The notes: generated by a model not told the origin, from the letters alone. A stretch of 64,000 nucleotides of DNA from Epilithonimonas caeni DSM 17710 (GCF_000426465.1 NZ_AUFK01000009.1:1-64000); one strand, 5' to 3'. Numbered from the stretch's first letter, positions 51,250 through 59,586 are shown. Translations and numbers: made by a program.

Positions 51250-51942
51250 ATGAAGAAATTTTTTATTTTCAAATTAATGATCATTGCAATGGCAGTAACC
51301 ACTGTAATCTCCTGTAATGATGATGACGATGAATGCTATTATGTAGAACAGAACGATGCCCGCGGATTAATCGTCAATGCAAGTCCCAATTCGGGAGATT
51401 TGTATTTTTTTGCGGATGAAAATAAAATCAATGGTAATGCACTGAACTATGCAAATGCTCAGGGATACTATCGATTTTATGATGGGATGCGGACTTTTAC
51501 TGTTCGCGATAATAATGGAAATATTCTGGATACTGAGCAAAGAGAAGTAAATGGAGGAGATATTTTTTCTCTTTTTGCCGTAAACAATTTTGACCAGCTG
51601 GAACTTGTTAGTTTCGAAGACCATTTGGAAGCGCCAGGTTTTTATCGCGCAGGCATCAGACTGATAAATCTCTCTCCTGATGCTCCGAACGTAGATATCT
51701 ATCTTGATGGTCATTTGATCACATCCGATATTCCTTTTAAAACAGCTTCCCCTTTTGTAAATGTTGATGATGATGAATATAATGTGGAAATAAAAGATAC
51801 ACAAACCGGTAATACACTATTCCAGAAATCTTCGGTTGTTTTTTATCCTAACAGAATTTACACGCTCTATACGAAAGGATTTGTTAATGCTCCTTCAGGT
51901 TCAAATGATAAGTTTTCCCTGGAGATTATTCGAAATTATTAA
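51250..51942 (+). CDS. DUF4397 lipoprotein
   Basis: This 230-residue protein has a lipoprotein signal with lipobox VISC (Cys22) and an acidic stretch right after it (CNDDDDE), which in Bacteroidota can act as a surface lipoprotein export signal. The DUF4397 hallmark R-L-I-N-L-S-P-D-A-P-N-V-D-I-Y appears as GIRLINLSPDAPNVDIYLDG. The N-terminal half repeats the same fold (ARGLIVNASPNSGDLYFFAD). It is probably a surface-exposed beta-sandwich. It has its own promoter and is separate from the exporter unit. Confidence 0.82.
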   Translation: MKKFFIFKLMIIAMAVTTVISCNDDDDECYYVEQNDARGLIVNASPNSGDLYFFADENKINGNALNYANAQGYYRFYDGMRTFTVRDNNGNILDTEQREVNGGDIFSLFAVNNFDQLELVSFEDHLEAPGFYRAGIRLINLSPDAPNVDIYLDGHLITSDIPFKTASPFVNVDDDEYNVEIKDTQTGNTLFQKSSVVFYPNRIYTLYTKGFVNAPSGSNDKFSLEIIRNY

Positions 51943-52146
51943 AAAATTGTAGTATCTAAAGCTGAACTTGTCTTGACCTGCTTACCTGCCGGAAACGGGA
52001 AACTAGCATGTGCTCTTCGCAGGGAAATGGGTGAAGCGATTGCTAATAGACTTATGCAAACTAATGACAAAAATAGAATTTATGTAAGAAAACCAAAAAA
52101 TTGAGGGAGGCGTTAAAGGAGATCTATGGTAACAAACCATAAACCG

Positions 52147-52222
52147 AATTGGTCAATACTTGATCTGACAGTTATGATCAAATTGAATAACTTTAGAACA
52201 GATCAAGTATTGATGGCCAATT
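52147..52222. repeat. Long imperfect inverted repeat (76-bp hairpin)
   Basis: The left arm (AATTGG + TCAATACTTGATCTG, 52147-52167) and right arm (52199-52222) are complementary apart from a 3-base bulge. Inside the loop a second stem, AGTTAT with ATAACT, extends the fold. There is no T tract. It lies between the converging DUF4397 and Hsp20 genes, 8 bp from the Hsp20 stop. It may be a bidirectional terminator, an mRNA 3-prime protector or a small mobile (MITE-like) element. Confidence 0.6.
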
Positions 52223-52229
52223 CAAATGA

Positions 52230-52661
52230 TCAGTCTATTTTAATTTCCTGGACTCCTTTTCTTTTCGCGTTATTTTTCGTTATATGGATGCGTAACAGGC
52301 CATCTTCATAATTTGCCTTGATATGGTCTTCTGTTATATTGTCCGGCAAACGGAAACTACGAGAAAAAGAAGCCGTAGAAAACTCCCTTCTGAGATAATT
52401 TTCCTTTTCTTCCTTATTTTCAGTACCGGTTGTTGCAGTGATCGTAAGCAGCCCGTCTTCATTTTCTATTTTGAAATCCCCTTTCTTAAAACCTGGAGCT
52501 GAAACTGTTAGTTCATAGGTGCTATTCTTGTCCACAATATTAACTGTAGGATACATATTATTGGCAAAAATGGGCTGGTTAAAGAATCCGTCTGCTGTCC
52601 AAAAATTTTCTATTAAGGATTTTAATGACGGTAACGCGTTGTTTTTTTGTAAAGTGTTCAT
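52230..52661 (-). CDS. Hsp20 / alpha-crystallin family small heat-shock protein
   Basis: This 143-residue protein has the alpha-crystallin domain at about residues 42-130: VNIVDKNSTYELTVSAPGFK, DFKIENEDGLLTITA, the A-x-F-x-R-x-F-x-L-P segment ASFSRSFRLPDNI and the G-L-L-x-I-H strand of YEDGLLRIHI. The tail has no clear I-x-I but ends VQEIKID. As an ATP-independent holdase it keeps unfolding proteins soluble. A promoter with an FNR-like box (52689-52754) precedes it, matching those of the DUF4136-like and BON genes. Confidence 0.9.
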   Translation of the reverse strand: MNTLQKNNALPSLKSLIENFWTADGFFNQPIFANNMYPTVNIVDKNSTYELTVSAPGFKKGDFKIENEDGLLTITATTGTENKEEKENYLRREFSTASFSRSFRLPDNITEDHIKANYEDGLLRIHITKNNAKRKGVQEIKID

Positions 52662-52688
52662 AATTGGATATTTATTTTATTAATATCC

Positions 52689-52754
52689 CAAAGGTATATT
52701 ATGAATATCTTTCACACTATGACAGTAATTTCATTTTGTTGTGATCCTGATCAC
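52689..52754 (-). promoter_or_regulatory. FNR-box promoter of Hsp20
   Basis: Read on the minus strand: box GTGAT-CAGG-ATCAC (52754-52741), a GTCAT element with its C at 52721, and core TACCTTTG (52696-52689), then 28 bp to the ATG. The box centre is 58.5 bp from the last G of the core. The same 66-bp layout precedes the genes at 58065, 58921 and 62847. The position is that of a class I activator site. Confidence 0.7.
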
Positions 52755-53113
52755 TTTGTACTTTCTTCCTGCAAGGCATCAAGCATCGTAATCATCTGTA
52801 ATGCCTGTGATTTTGAATCATCTATTTCGATTTTCGAGCATTTTAATCCATGATATTCGGATCTCGCCAATTGAAGTGGCAACTGCTCCATTGACCGAAG
52901 GATTAAGTATTTTACACCAAAGAAGTTCAATTTTTCTGCGATCGATGGTGAAAAGCTGACCTCATCACAGATAACAGCGTCTTTTTCATCCGAGAAGTGC
53001 ATGTTATTATCCTTTAATGGATCCGTAATGATAGTAATTTTATGTTTTTTGCGATTCAATAAGGCAAGGGACTTTTTTGTGTCCTGACTAATATTGTAGA
53101 TGATGACCTTCAT
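52751..53113 (-). CDS. Half-size protein resembling the N-terminal domain of D-2-hydroxyacid dehydrogenases
   Basis: This 120-residue protein begins MKVIIYNISQDTKKSLALLN, then HKITIITDPL, DAVICDEVSFSPSIAEKLNF and GVKYLILRSMEQ. This follows the start of D-lactate dehydrogenase-like enzymes (M-K-V-x-x-Y, D-A-V, L-x-x-x-G-V-K-x-I/L-x-x-R). It stops before the NAD-binding Rossmann domain and catalytic Arg/Glu/His, so it cannot be a working dehydrogenase. The C-terminus (DDSKSQALQMITMLDAL) does not look like a simple frameshift. It may be a binding or regulatory relic in the stress cluster. A TATATTTG core at 53131-53138 suggests its own promoter. Confidence 0.6.
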   Translation of the reverse strand: MKVIIYNISQDTKKSLALLNRKKHKITIITDPLKDNNMHFSDEKDAVICDEVSFSPSIAEKLNFFGVKYLILRSMEQLPLQLARSEYHGLKCSKIEIDDSKSQALQMITMLDALQEESTK

Positions 53114-53192
53114 AATGTCTGTTCAATATTCAAATATATCGAAGAGATTAATTCCAAATAGTGCGCATGGTCATTAAAAAAGATGATTTTAG

Positions 53193-54245
53193 TTAATTTT
53201 TAAGCTTTCTAAGACCACTGATGTCAACTATTGTTATGGTACCCGCATTTTTATCGATAAGTTTTTCAGCTTTAAAATCGCCGAGGATCCTGCTAACTGT
53301 TTCACTGGCCATGCCTGCCATGCACGCCAGGTTTTCTCTGGAAATTTCAAAGCTATTCTTATCTGGATGACCGCTATGTAGTTTGATCAATACTTCCGCC
53401 ATTCTTTTTCTGACAGAAAAATAGGCCAGCTGTAATAGTTGCTCCTCATGATCACTAACATTTTGCGCCAGGATACTAATGAATTTTTCTGCTATATCAG
53501 GATATTTGTGAACTAACTGATCTACTATCTCTTTTGATACGGCGCAAAGTGTGGCATCTTCCAATACTTCAGCAGTTTCTTTATATTCCTTTCCCGAGAA
53601 CAGGGAAACAATCCCAAAATAGTTTTCCGCATGATAAACGCCCGTCATCAGTTCCTTACCATCATCTGTCATTTTGGTGGTCTTTACCGCTCCTGATAAG
53701 ACCAGATAAATATTATTTGCAGAGTCTCCCTCGTAATAGATGACCTGCTTTTTCTTAAAGGACCTTATTTTCCTTTCGTTAAATGACCTCTTTAATTCCT
53801 CAAGGCCATTTATATTCTGAAACAGATTCGTCATCCTGCTGAGGTTGGATGTATAAAGAGTTTTTTGGAGTTCTTTTTTCTTCAGCCTGCTCTCGATCGC
53901 ATTTAGAAGTTCAATGTCATCATAGGGTTTAGTGAGGTAATCGTCTGCTCCCATTTCTATTCCTTTTCTTATCTCTGTCCTATCCGTTTTTGCTGTAATA
54001 AAAACAAATGGTATAAGTCCTGTGTCTTCTCTTTTGCTCAATAGATGCAAGACCCCATAGCCATCCATTTCGGGCATCATGATATCACACAGGATAACAT
54101 CGGGCAGATGCTCAATGGCCATATCAACTCCTTGTTTTCCATTGATGGCCTGAAATACTTTATAGTTTGCAAGTTCAAGAATTTCAGATGTATTCTCACG
54201 GATATCTTCATTATCCTCAATGATCAGAATGCGTTTTTTTTCCAT
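53193..54245 (-). CDS. Response regulator fused to an FNR/CRP-type DNA-binding module (REC-cNBD-HTH)
   Basis: This 350-residue protein has a REC domain at residues 4-120: acidic pair Glu10/Asp11, phospho-acceptor Asp54 in ILCDIMMPEMDG, and Lys106 in YLTKPYDD. A cNMP-binding-like barrel follows, about residues 140-260 (KKKQVIYYEGDSANNIYLVLSGAVK ... GIVSLFSGKEY). The C-terminal crp-type HTH reads ISRENLACMAGMASETVSRILGDFK. The recognition helix carries E-x-x-S-R, as in FNR, which reads TTGAT half-sites. The four-Cys iron-sulfur site of FNR is absent, so sensing must come from phosphorylation by the kinase 18 bp upstream. It resembles FixJ and FixK merged in one chain. Likely targets are the FNR-like boxes nearby. 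Confidence 0.87.
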   Translation of the reverse strand: MEKKRILIIEDNEDIRENTSEILELANYKVFQAINGKQGVDMAIEHLPDVILCDIMMPEMDGYGVLHLLSKREDTGLIPFVFITAKTDRTEIRKGIEMGADDYLTKPYDDIELLNAIESRLKKKELQKTLYTSNLSRMTNLFQNINGLEELKRSFNERKIRSFKKKQVIYYEGDSANNIYLVLSGAVKTTKMTDDGKELMTGVYHAENYFGIVSLFSGKEYKETAEVLEDATLCAVSKEIVDQLVHKYPDIAEKFISILAQNVSDHEEQLLQLAYFSVRKRMAEVLIKLHSGHPDKNSFEISRENLACMAGMASETVSRILGDFKAEKLIDKNAGTITIVDISGLRKLKN

Positions 54246-54263
54246 TACTTTAAAGGAACATGG

Positions 54264-55463
54264 TCAATGTTCATTAATTTGTTTTTGAAATGATAGTATG
54301 AATTTAGTTCCGGCACCTGCTTCGCTTTCAAAATAAATTTGTCCATGCATCAGATTGACATATCTAAGAACAATATTCAACCCCAAACCTGTTCCGGGGA
54401 TATTACCGGTATTATGCGCTCTGAAAAAGGGCTGAAAAAGAGAAGGCTGGTCTTCCTTTGGTATTCCAAGACCATTATCTTTTAATGTCAAAATATATTT
54501 TTCTTCATTTATTTCCGTCGAAAATTCAATGAGGGTATGTTCGCCGGAATATTTTATAGCATTGCTTATCAGGTTTATCAAACAATTTCTTAACAAGTGC
54601 GGATCAAGATACATGGCATTTTCATGTCCTGTATGTTGATAGATGATGATTTGGTCTTCCTTGCTGATCAACTGCATCTCTTCTGTAAGTTCTTCAGCAA
54701 ACTTCACAATATCAAATAACTCGTAATGAGGTGTGATGATTCCGGTGTCAAGCTTCTCCAGTGAAAGAAAGTCATTAAGGATAGAATTGAGGCTGCCTAT
54801 CATATTTTTAACTTTATAGAGATGCTTCATGATCTGTGCATTATCGGAAATCTGCAGGTATTTTTCGATCAATGCTACAGAAAGCTGCATAGAGCTTAAA
54901 GGGGTTCGGAATTCATGGGAGGCCATCGATACAAAACGGCTTTTTATCTTACTGAGTTCTATTTGTTTTTCAAGTGACTTATTCGCTTCCTCCCGGGCTT
55001 CTTCTAATTTTTGAAGCATTTGTTTCAGCGATTTTGTTCTTTCTTCAACAGTCTCTTCTAATTTAGTGGTATATTTTTTCAGATATTCTTCGGCTTCTTT
55101 TTCTTTTGAGAGGTCATGGATAAAACCGGTATAAACGATTCTATCCTGATATTGGACCTCGCTGACGGCTAGCCTGAAAGGAAATTGGGTTCCGTCTTTT
55201 CTCAATCCCCACACTTCTCGTCCTTTACCTATTATCTTTTTTCTACCTGTATTTTGATAATTGGCTATATAACCATCATGTCTTGATTTGTCGGGTTCCG
55301 GCATCAGAATCGAAATATTCCTGCCTATAAGCTCTTCTTCCTGATAACCGAAAATTTTAAGCGCTGAGGGATTTAATGTTTCTATCATACCCCTATTGTC
55401 AATTGTAATTATACCATCAATGGCAGTTTCGATTATGGCATGCAAGAGTTTTGAACTTTCCAT
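54264..55463 (-). CDS. FixL-like PAS sensor histidine kinase
   Basis: This 399-residue soluble kinase has a PAS domain at residues 4-120 that reads like FixL: AIDGIITIDNRGMIETLNPSA, LIGRNISILMPEPDKSRHDGYI, GREVWGLRKDGTQFPF and YTGFIHDL. The His of SRHDGYI is residue 62 and the Arg of GKGRE is residue 82. These match the haem-ligand His200 and the O2-contacting Arg220 of Bradyrhizobium FixL with the same 20-residue spacing. After a coiled coil come HisKA (ASHEFRTPL, His183) and the ATPase domain (N-box with Asn301, DNGLGIP, GTGLGL). It has no membrane helix. It probably phosphorylates the REC-cNBD-HTH regulator. Some non-haem PAS domains share the His, so haem binding is inferred. Confidence 0.85.
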   Translation of the reverse strand: MESSKLLHAIIETAIDGIITIDNRGMIETLNPSALKIFGYQEEELIGRNISILMPEPDKSRHDGYIANYQNTGRKKIIGKGREVWGLRKDGTQFPFRLAVSEVQYQDRIVYTGFIHDLSKEKEAEEYLKKYTTKLEETVEERTKSLKQMLQKLEEAREEANKSLEKQIELSKIKSRFVSMASHEFRTPLSSMQLSVALIEKYLQISDNAQIMKHLYKVKNMIGSLNSILNDFLSLEKLDTGIITPHYELFDIVKFAEELTEEMQLISKEDQIIIYQHTGHENAMYLDPHLLRNCLINLISNAIKYSGEHTLIEFSTEINEEKYILTLKDNGLGIPKEDQPSLFQPFFRAHNTGNIPGTGLGLNIVLRYVNLMHGQIYFESEAGAGTKFILSFQKQINEH

Positions 55464-55578
55464 GATTTATAAGTATCTGAATCTTATAAATTTAAGACTT
55501 TTTGTATAAATTATAATATTAATATTTGAAAAATGTAAGTTTGAGATTTATCTGATGAAAGTAAACAGTACTTATGCA

Positions 55579-55598
55579 TGATAAATTGTCATTTATCA
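55579..55598. other. Palindrome overlapping the Usp stop codon
   Basis: TGATAAAT-TGTC-ATTTATCA is a perfect 8-bp inverted repeat that begins with the TGA stop of the minus-strand Usp gene. No T run follows, so it is either a weak terminator or an operator for the kinase gene that lies 116 bp downstream. Confidence 0.4.
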
Positions 55599-56477
55599 GA
55601 ATCTGAATACGGTATCTGAACTTTCTGGTATGATCAAAAGTGGTATCTGCAAATGTTCTGCTTGCTTCACAGCGTGGCTGCTCTTGATAAAACTTTCAAA
55701 AAATCCTCTTTGCTGATGTCCCATCACCAAAATATCAATATCCTTATTTTTCAATATATCAAGACCATAATCTACATTTTCACTGTATATACAATTATAA
55801 CAATATTTACCATCCAGATTTTTCAGGAATTTTTCTTTTGTGTGTTCATAGTTTTTATCTTCGGTCACATCATTCGTACTTTGGAGAATATGTGTGATCA
55901 ATAATTCAGCATTGAGGTTTTTCGCCAAATTGATCAGTGACTGTGCAGTCTTCACATCTTTTTTATTCAGATCTGTGGAAAAGGCAATTTTTGTTATGGG
56001 TTTGTATTTATGATCTTCAGGAATCAAAAGAAGCGGATACTTTGTTTTATCGATCATTTGGATGCTGCTGCTGCCCAGGAAAAACCGTTTGATCGCTCCG
56101 GCGCCTGTCATGCCCATAACAATCAAAATGGTATTTTTGTGCGATGCCATATCGTTTATCACTTTGATCGTATCGCCAACCTCCGACAAATAGTCTACGG
56201 ATGGATGAAAAGGGAAGGCCTCATCTCCCAATAACTTGTTTTCCTTTTGTTCCAGATCTTTAACCTGTTTTTTCAATTCTTTATTGTTCTCTTCGACCAG
56301 CTCAGGATATTCATATAATACCCAAGAGATCTGCCCCAGCATTGGACTTTCGGAAGGTAGGGAAAAGGCGTGGCACAATTCGATATTGGCCTTTAAAGGA
56401 CTTGCCAGATGCAAAGCATAGTATGCTGCATTCTTGGAAGCTTTTGAAAAATCTGTGGCTACTAAAATTGTTCTCAT
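55596..56477 (-). CDS. Universal stress protein with two Usp domains
   Basis: The 293-residue protein carries two tandem Usp domains. The first starts MRTILVATDFSKASKNAAYYA and ends with the ATP-loop-like VMGMTGAGAIKRFFLGSSS. The second starts ITKIAFSTDLNKKDVKTAQSL and ends ILVMGHQQRGFFESFIKSSHA. The first domain keeps the G-x2-G-x9-G(S) nucleotide-binding pattern better than the second. Cytosolic. It follows the L,D-transpeptidase gene by 12 bp, so the two are probably co-transcribed, leading on to the kinase gene. Confidence 0.88.
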   Translation of the reverse strand: MRTILVATDFSKASKNAAYYALHLASPLKANIELCHAFSLPSESPMLGQISWVLYEYPELVEENNKELKKQVKDLEQKENKLLGDEAFPFHPSVDYLSEVGDTIKVINDMASHKNTILIVMGMTGAGAIKRFFLGSSSIQMIDKTKYPLLLIPEDHKYKPITKIAFSTDLNKKDVKTAQSLINLAKNLNAELLITHILQSTNDVTEDKNYEHTKEKFLKNLDGKYCYNCIYSENVDYGLDILKNKDIDILVMGHQQRGFFESFIKSSHAVKQAEHLQIPLLIIPESSDTVFRF

Positions 56478-56489
56478 AATGTATATTTT

Positions 56490-57857
56490 TTATTTGTTTG
56501 TAATGACCTTTTCTGTCAGATCGCTGTCAAGATGATATATATCTTTGTAAAATACAGGTGTCCCGTTTTTTATTGAACATGTTAGATAAGTGATTATAAT
56601 GGGAATGGGTTGTTTCAAAACAAAGTCTTTTCTTTTGTAACCGGCCATAGCATTTTTCAAGATGGGAAGTTGATCTTCAGAACCATCATTTTCCAATAAC
56701 AACTCGGCAAACTTATCCGCTTGTTGTACACGGATGCAGCCATGGCTCAATGCCCTTTCTTCATTGTTGAATAATTGTTTTTGTGAAGTATCATGTAAAT
56801 AGATACCATAGGTATTTTCAAACCGGAAGACCACTGCTCCCAGTGCGTTGTCACAGCCTGACGACTGTCTGATGCTGTACGAAGAGGGATTTCTGCTGAT
56901 CTCTTTCAGACGTGCCGGATTGACTGTGACCTCATTGCCATTTCTGTCATATATTGAGTAATGGTGGTCTGTCAAATATTTGCTGTTTTTTATGATCTTT
57001 GGCAGCATTTCTTTTCGAAATATACTCTGGGGGACCTTCCAGTCAGGTGCCGTCGTAAAATGAGTGACCACACTTTCCAAGATAGGACTGGGAGTTGAGG
57101 GCTTTCCTACGATCACCTTGAAATCACGCTGTACCTTATTTGTGTGAAATTCTAATGAATAAGAAGGGATATTCACTAGAATATAATTTTCACTTGTAGT
57201 ATTTATCCATCTTAGACGTTCCATGTTGATGATGATCTTCTCTATTTGTGACTGAGAAATATTGACCAGGTCATTTGCGTAGAGTGTGTTCAGATGATCC
57301 TGCAATTGTTTGTAAGCACTGATCTGAGGCTGGACTTTGAGAATGGTCCTCAGAAAGTCGTTTTGGCTTCGTGCAAAGATTAATTCATCATCGGAGCAAA
57401 ATCCATTTATATAGCCGGAATCGATGTCGGATGAGGTATGTTTTGGATTGTACTTTCCAAAATGTAGATCATTGATGAAAGTAACAAGAGCATCCGTCAT
57501 CAAAATATCCAGCCACGCCTTTTCTGCTGAATCATTAGGGTTAGGGTCAATCATCGACCTCAATTTTTCAGGCAATAGCTCCTGGCAATGATAACCCGAA
57601 GAAGATAATCCAAATTGATCGGCATAACCAAGCAACAGTACTGCTATTTCGGGCAGGTCTGAATTCGAGCCGTCAAACCAGGTATATCCCATATTGTATT
57701 TCGTATAAAATCTGAGAACTGATTTTGGATAATACAATTTTGAAAGATTGTTCTTATCCTGCAGTAATGCAGCAATCCTTGTCGTTTTATCTGTTATTTG
57801 AGCCTGTAAAACGAGGCTGAAGAAGACAAGAACTATAAAAGTTGCAATAGCTTTCAT
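56490..57857 (-). CDS. L,D-transpeptidase (YcbB-like)
   Basis: This protein has 455 residues from this start. The signal peptide is MKAIATFIVLVFFSLVLQAQ. The N-terminal half resembles the YcbB scaffold with a peptidoglycan-binding-like region (LLLGYADQFGLSSSGYHCQELLP). The catalytic YkuD domain has the motif HGCIRV in LSHGCIRVQQADKFAELLL with nucleophile Cys374, and upstream YGIYLHDTSQKQLF with the conserved His. It forms 3-3 cross-links in peptidoglycan or attaches proteins, in the periplasm. The open frame extends 21 residues upstream, but the signal peptide fixes the ATG at 57857. Confidence 0.86.
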   Translation of the reverse strand: MKAIATFIVLVFFSLVLQAQITDKTTRIAALLQDKNNLSKLYYPKSVLRFYTKYNMGYTWFDGSNSDLPEIAVLLLGYADQFGLSSSGYHCQELLPEKLRSMIDPNPNDSAEKAWLDILMTDALVTFINDLHFGKYNPKHTSSDIDSGYINGFCSDDELIFARSQNDFLRTILKVQPQISAYKQLQDHLNTLYANDLVNISQSQIEKIIINMERLRWINTTSENYILVNIPSYSLEFHTNKVQRDFKVIVGKPSTPSPILESVVTHFTTAPDWKVPQSIFRKEMLPKIIKNSKYLTDHHYSIYDRNGNEVTVNPARLKEISRNPSSYSIRQSSGCDNALGAVVFRFENTYGIYLHDTSQKQLFNNEERALSHGCIRVQQADKFAELLLENDGSEDQLPILKNAMAGYKRKDFVLKQPIPIIITYLTCSIKNGTPVFYKDIYHLDSDLTEKVITNK

Positions 57858-57945
57858 ATTCTGGGAATTGGTACTGTAAAATTCCAAATTATTGTCTTCC
57901 GAAATAATGATCTTCGTCACTAAAAAATATGATTTAATCCTGTTC

Positions 57946-58011
57946 TTGACCAGTATCAGATTTATAAGTAACCAGCGTCATATCATTTCGCAGGTCAATT
58001 CAAGACCTTTG
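57946..58011 (+). promoter_or_regulatory. FNR-box promoter of the DUF4136-like lipoprotein gene
   Basis: The box TTGAC-CAGT-ATCAG (57946-57959), a GTCAT element (57977-57981) and core GACCTTTG (58004-58011) precede the ATG by 53 bp. The box centre lies 58.5 bp from the last G of the core, identical to the Hsp20 promoter. It lies between this gene and the divergent L,D-transpeptidase gene. Confidence 0.65.
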
Positions 58012-58064
58012 ATATGTTTTTGGTAATGGTCATTCTAAACATTTAACATTAAAAAACATACATC

Positions 58065-58679
58065 ATGAAAAAGGTACAGTACAGTCTTTTGGTAATTCTT
58101 ATGATATTGATGAATTCCTGTAATTCCACTCAGATCGTCAGCAGTTGGAGGGCACCTGACAAACAGATCCATCCGTCAGACTGGAAAAAAGTTTTGGTGG
58201 TGGCTCTGCTACGAAACGAGACCAACCGCCGTAGTGTCGAAGATGAAATGGTAAAATACCTCAATGGAAAAGGGATCACTTCCTACAGCTATTTGGGCGA
58301 AGATTTTGACCGTAATGATGAGCAGGTACTAAGGCGTAAAATCAAAAATGATGGTTTTGATGCTGCTATCACCATGCGTTTGATCGATGTTGACAAAGAA
58401 AAAGTTTATGAGCCCGCACAGTATTATATGTATCCGATGTATTATGATGACTTTGTAAAATATTACTACAGAAATTGGATGTATTACAATACTCAGGGCT
58501 ATTATACAATTACTAAAAAATTCATTATAGAAACGATCATCTATTCAATTCCGGATGATAAAATAATATGGTCCGGAATCACGGCTACCTACGATCCGAA
58601 AGGTGTCAGACATCTAACCTCCGAAATCGCTCATGTGATCCGTAACCAGATGCGGCAGGAAGGATTTATTGAAAAGTAA
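58065..58679 (+). CDS. DUF4136-like lipoprotein
   Basis: This 204-residue protein has a lipoprotein signal with lipobox MNSC (Cys19). The mature part starts QIVSSWRAPDKQIHPSDWKK, then VLVVALLRNETNRRSVEDEM, then GFDAAITMRLIDVDKEKVYEP. A Tyr-rich middle (AQYYMYPMYYDDFVKYYYRN) precedes TKKFIIETIIYSIPDDKIIWSG, a strand pattern seen in DUF4136 periplasmic lipoproteins. It is probably anchored to the outer membrane; function unknown. It is controlled, by inference, by the FNR-like box shared with Hsp20 and the BON genes. Confidence 0.7.
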   Translation: MKKVQYSLLVILMILMNSCNSTQIVSSWRAPDKQIHPSDWKKVLVVALLRNETNRRSVEDEMVKYLNGKGITSYSYLGEDFDRNDEQVLRRKIKNDGFDAAITMRLIDVDKEKVYEPAQYYMYPMYYDDFVKYYYRNWMYYNTQGYYTITKKFIIETIIYSIPDDKIIWSGITATYDPKGVRHLTSEIAHVIRNQMRQEGFIEK

Positions 58680-58837
58680 CAGGAACAAAAACATAGATTC
58701 TAAGAGGCAACTTACCAGATCAGATGATAAGATCAATAAAATTAGTATTGATAAATCAGTTATTACTGATAGCCGATGCATTTTATAAGGATCTTTCAAA
58801 TAAGATTTTAATATCATAAAACTCAGACGAAATTGAT
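58680..58837. other. Gap before the first BON gene
   Basis: The first 158 bp of the 241-bp gap between the lipoprotein and BON genes hold a small hairpin, ATCAGT-TATT-ACTGAT, near 58757. No T-rich terminator is evident and nothing else could be identified. Confidence 0.3.
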
Positions 58838-58903
58838 CTGACCACCATCATATTTTATTGTGATTTTCATTATTTTATTTTTTTCGAAATTTCTTGAACT
58901 TTG
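58838..58903 (+). promoter_or_regulatory. FNR-box promoter of the first BON gene
   Basis: The box CTGAC-CACC-ATCAT (58838-58851) and core GAACTTTG (58896-58903) have the standard 58.5-bp distance. A partial second box, GTGAT-TTTC-ATTAT, is centred 36.5 bp from the core end, exactly two helical turns nearer. The ATG follows the core by 17 bp. Confidence 0.65.
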
Positions 58904-58920
58904 GAAGATACAGCAAGACA

Positions 58921-59586
58921 ATGAAAACAAATACAGAATTACAGCGAGATGTTCAGGATGCCATTAACTGGGAGCCGCAGTTAAAGAACATCAACATCGG
59001 TATAACAGCTAAAGACGGCATTGTTTGTCTTACAGGCACTGTGGACAGTTATGCTAAAAAATTACAGATCGAACAAGTCGTGAAAAAGGTTTTCGGCGTC
59101 AATATTTTTGTAGAAAACATCGATGTGAAATTACAGAAGCATGAAACAAAAAATGATATTGAAATAGCCAGGGAGATCATGGCAGCGTTTGAGGCCAACC
59201 CCGTTATTCCACAAGAACAACTAGAAGTGAAGGTTGAGAATGGATGGGTAACATTGACAGGGGAACTTTCCTGGGACTATTTACGGGATATTACAGAAAA
59301 TACGATCCAACATCTCCCATGGATCAAAGGCATATACAATAACATCGTCATCGTACCCGAGATGCATCATCATACTATTGACAAGGAAGATATTGTAAAA
59401 GCGCTTAACAGAAGTTCTATTGATGACCGGGAAATTACTGTTTCCGTATCAGGTACAACAGTTAAGCTCACGGGCACGGTACATACTTGGCAACAAAGGG
59501 AAGAGGCCGCAAGGATTGTCTGGAAAACACCAGGTATAAAAAATCTAAGGAATGAATTGAAAGTGGATTATGAATATGATCTATAG
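58921..59586 (+). CDS. BON domain protein with three BON repeats, copy 1
   Basis: This 221-residue protein has no signal peptide. It has three BON modules, each of about 65 residues, with the pattern I-x-V-x-x-x-x-G-x-V-x-L-x-G-x-V: NIGITAKDGIVCLTGTVDSY, EVKVENGWVTLTGELSWDY and ITVSVSGTTVKLTGTVHTW. BON domains bind phospholipid or other hydrophobic surfaces; OsmY-type relatives protect the envelope during osmotic stress. With no export signal this one may act on the inner face of the membrane. It ends 94 bp before the MlaE gene and has a paralogue at 62847, so two BON genes flank the Mla genes. Confidence 0.87.
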   Translation: MKTNTELQRDVQDAINWEPQLKNINIGITAKDGIVCLTGTVDSYAKKLQIEQVVKKVFGVNIFVENIDVKLQKHETKNDIEIAREIMAAFEANPVIPQEQLEVKVENGWVTLTGELSWDYLRDITENTIQHLPWIKGIYNNIVIVPEMHHHTIDKEDIVKALNRSSIDDREITVSVSGTTVKLTGTVHTWQQREEAARIVWKTPGIKNLRNELKVDYEYDL

